DNA from: Desulfobacterales bacterium
Lineage (GTDB): Bacteria > Desulfobacterota > Desulfobacteria > Desulfobacterales > Desulfosalsimonadaceae
Assembly: GCA_007135795.1 (NCBI GenBank)
Contig: SLIE01000457.1
Coordinates: 1-5,265, forward strand
DNA length: 5,265 nt
Direction of reading: 5' to 3'
A program made the position numbers and the translations under genes. Of this stretch, positions 4,535-5,265 are shown piece after piece (within the stretch, counting starts at the first letter, position 1; every line of letters starts with the position of its first letter). The notes beneath the pieces are model-generated. The model was not told the DNA's origin. It ran no database searches and worked only from the letters and a program-made list of their open reading frames with translations.

Positions 4535-5265
4535 TTGCGGGAACGGCGGTGTTTAAATTTGGGTTGCGTTATTTTTGCCCTGCTTCTTTTCCTGACTCCC
4601 GGGACAATCAATGCTTCCTCCCTGGAACTTAGTTTAAGAGAGGCTTTCAGGCTGCTGCTGGAACAAAACCCACAACTCGAGGCGACACGGGCGCAACGAG
4701 ACGTGGCCGAGGGATTGGAAAGACAGACCCTGCAAGGTTTCTTGCCAACAATCAGCTTTGACACCACGTATCTCAGGCTTGACAGCTCTTACCTCGATGA
4801 CGTCGCCGTACCGGTAATCGCAGAGACTCCGCCACCTGGACTTCCGCAATTGATGGGGTTTGCCATACAGGATCTGGGACCCTATGAAGCATATTCCTCC
4901 GGCCTGCTGCTTGTTCAGCCCTTGGTAAACCTGGAAACATGGCGTGCCAGGCGTCAAGCCATCAAACAAGTAAATGCCGCCGATTTTGCCATTGAACAGA
5001 GTGAACGCGAACTTGCCCTGAATCTTATCGAAGCCTATTACGGCGTCATTGTTGCCGGAGAAAGACTGATGGTTGAAAAAAGTGCAGTTTTGTCCGCAGA
5101 ACGCACTTTGCGGCTTGTCGAGTCGTCATTTGAAGAAGGATTGGTTGCGCAGGTTGAAATTTTTCGGGCCCGAACGCAGTTATTTGAATTCAGGGCACGG
5201 GTTTCCGAAGCAGAAGGGGCCCTTGCCGTGGCATGGGCCCAACTTCGACAAATTCTCGGTTTTGA
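4535..5265 (+). CDS. TolC-family outer-membrane efflux protein, N-terminal part (cut by window edge)
   Basis: This is an outer-membrane channel subunit for a type I secretion or RND/ABC efflux system; 243 complete codons are visible and the frame stays open at the right edge (usual length about 430-480 residues). From the TTG at 4535 it has a basic n-region (MRERR), a hydrophobic core CVIFALLLFLT (11-21) and a likely cleavage site after INA (27). Next come LSLREAFRLLLEQNPQLEA (32-50), the hallmark start of an outer-membrane efflux repeat, a beta-strand part (about 72-130), and long helices. These include ERELALNLIEAYYGVIVAGE (157-176) and VEIFRARTQLFEF (207-219). There is no in-frame ATG at the N-terminus. 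TTG 4463, with AAAGGA 11 nt upstream, is an alternative but adds a segment with poor codon choice (ATA ATA) inside the inverted repeat. An adaptor and inner-membrane pump gene would be expected downstream. Confidence 0.82.
   Translation, partial: MRERRCLNLGCVIFALLLFLTPGTINASSLELSLREAFRLLLEQNPQLEATRAQRDVAEGLERQTLQGFLPTISFDTTYLRLDSSYLDDVAVPVIAETPPPGLPQLMGFAIQDLGPYEAYSSGLLLVQPLVNLETWRARRQAIKQVNAADFAIEQSERELALNLIEAYYGVIVAGERLMVEKSAVLSAERTLRLVESSFEEGLVAQVEIFRARTQLFEFRARVSEAEGALAVAWAQLRQILGF

Noticed and set aside
4507..4632. ATG 4507 in another frame as an alternative start region for the TolC-like gene
   Set aside because: That frame stops at about 4632 without a signal peptide, while the neighbouring frame runs unbroken through signal peptide and OEP domain, so no frameshift is needed.
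4441..4969. Two minus-strand frames within 4441-4969
   Set aside because: Both are antisense to the TolC-like gene, whose own frame carries a signal peptide and clear OEP features.

Overview
The window looks like ordinary bacterial chromosome of moderate GC (genes roughly 44-57% GC in hand-counted samples). It probably comes from a deltaproteobacterium (Desulfobacterota, sulfate-reducer-like). That placement is inference: it rests on the look of the XRE-type regulator, the double-hotdog protein and the orphan CheR-like protein, and no rRNA or marker gene is present. I see no tRNA, rRNA, IS element, transposase, integrase, CRISPR array or phage gene.

Layout: (1) 1-285, minus strand: N-terminal half of an XRE-type HTH regulator cut by the left edge, with a good sigma70-type promoter (354-382) and a 10-bp palindrome in its leader. 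(2) 286-606: mostly non-coding. A doubtful 58-codon plus-strand frame with a strong ribosome binding site starts at 527 and runs antisense into the next gene. (3) 607-2179, minus strand: a two-gene unit made of an alpha/beta hydrolase (TTG start) followed after 76 nt by a double-hotdog thioesterase-like protein. A TTGACA promoter at 2273-2301 precedes it, with two exact 9-bp direct repeats next to the -35 box. The hydrolase is clearly more AT-rich than the hotdog gene. (4) 2180-2521: divergent intergenic region. (5) 2522-3316, plus strand: an orphan CheR-like SAM-dependent methyltransferase with altered signature motifs and a TTG start; no chemotaxis gene lies nearby. (6) 3515-4372, plus strand: an aldo/keto reductase with a complete catalytic tetrad. 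(7) From about 4535 to the right edge, plus strand: the first half of a TolC-type outer-membrane efflux protein with a signal peptide, no ATG start, and an AT-rich inverted repeat upstream.

The genes do not form one pathway. The only pair that looks functionally joined is hydrolase plus hotdog: both families commonly act on ester or thioester substrates, and they share strand and probably a transcript. The TolC gene is probably the first gene of an efflux operon continuing to the right. I found no convincing new system. The items most worth checking are the direct repeats at the hydrolase promoter, a 12-bp motif placed 5-6 nt after the stop codons of two different genes, the variant CheR-like enzyme, and the inverted repeat in front of the efflux gene.
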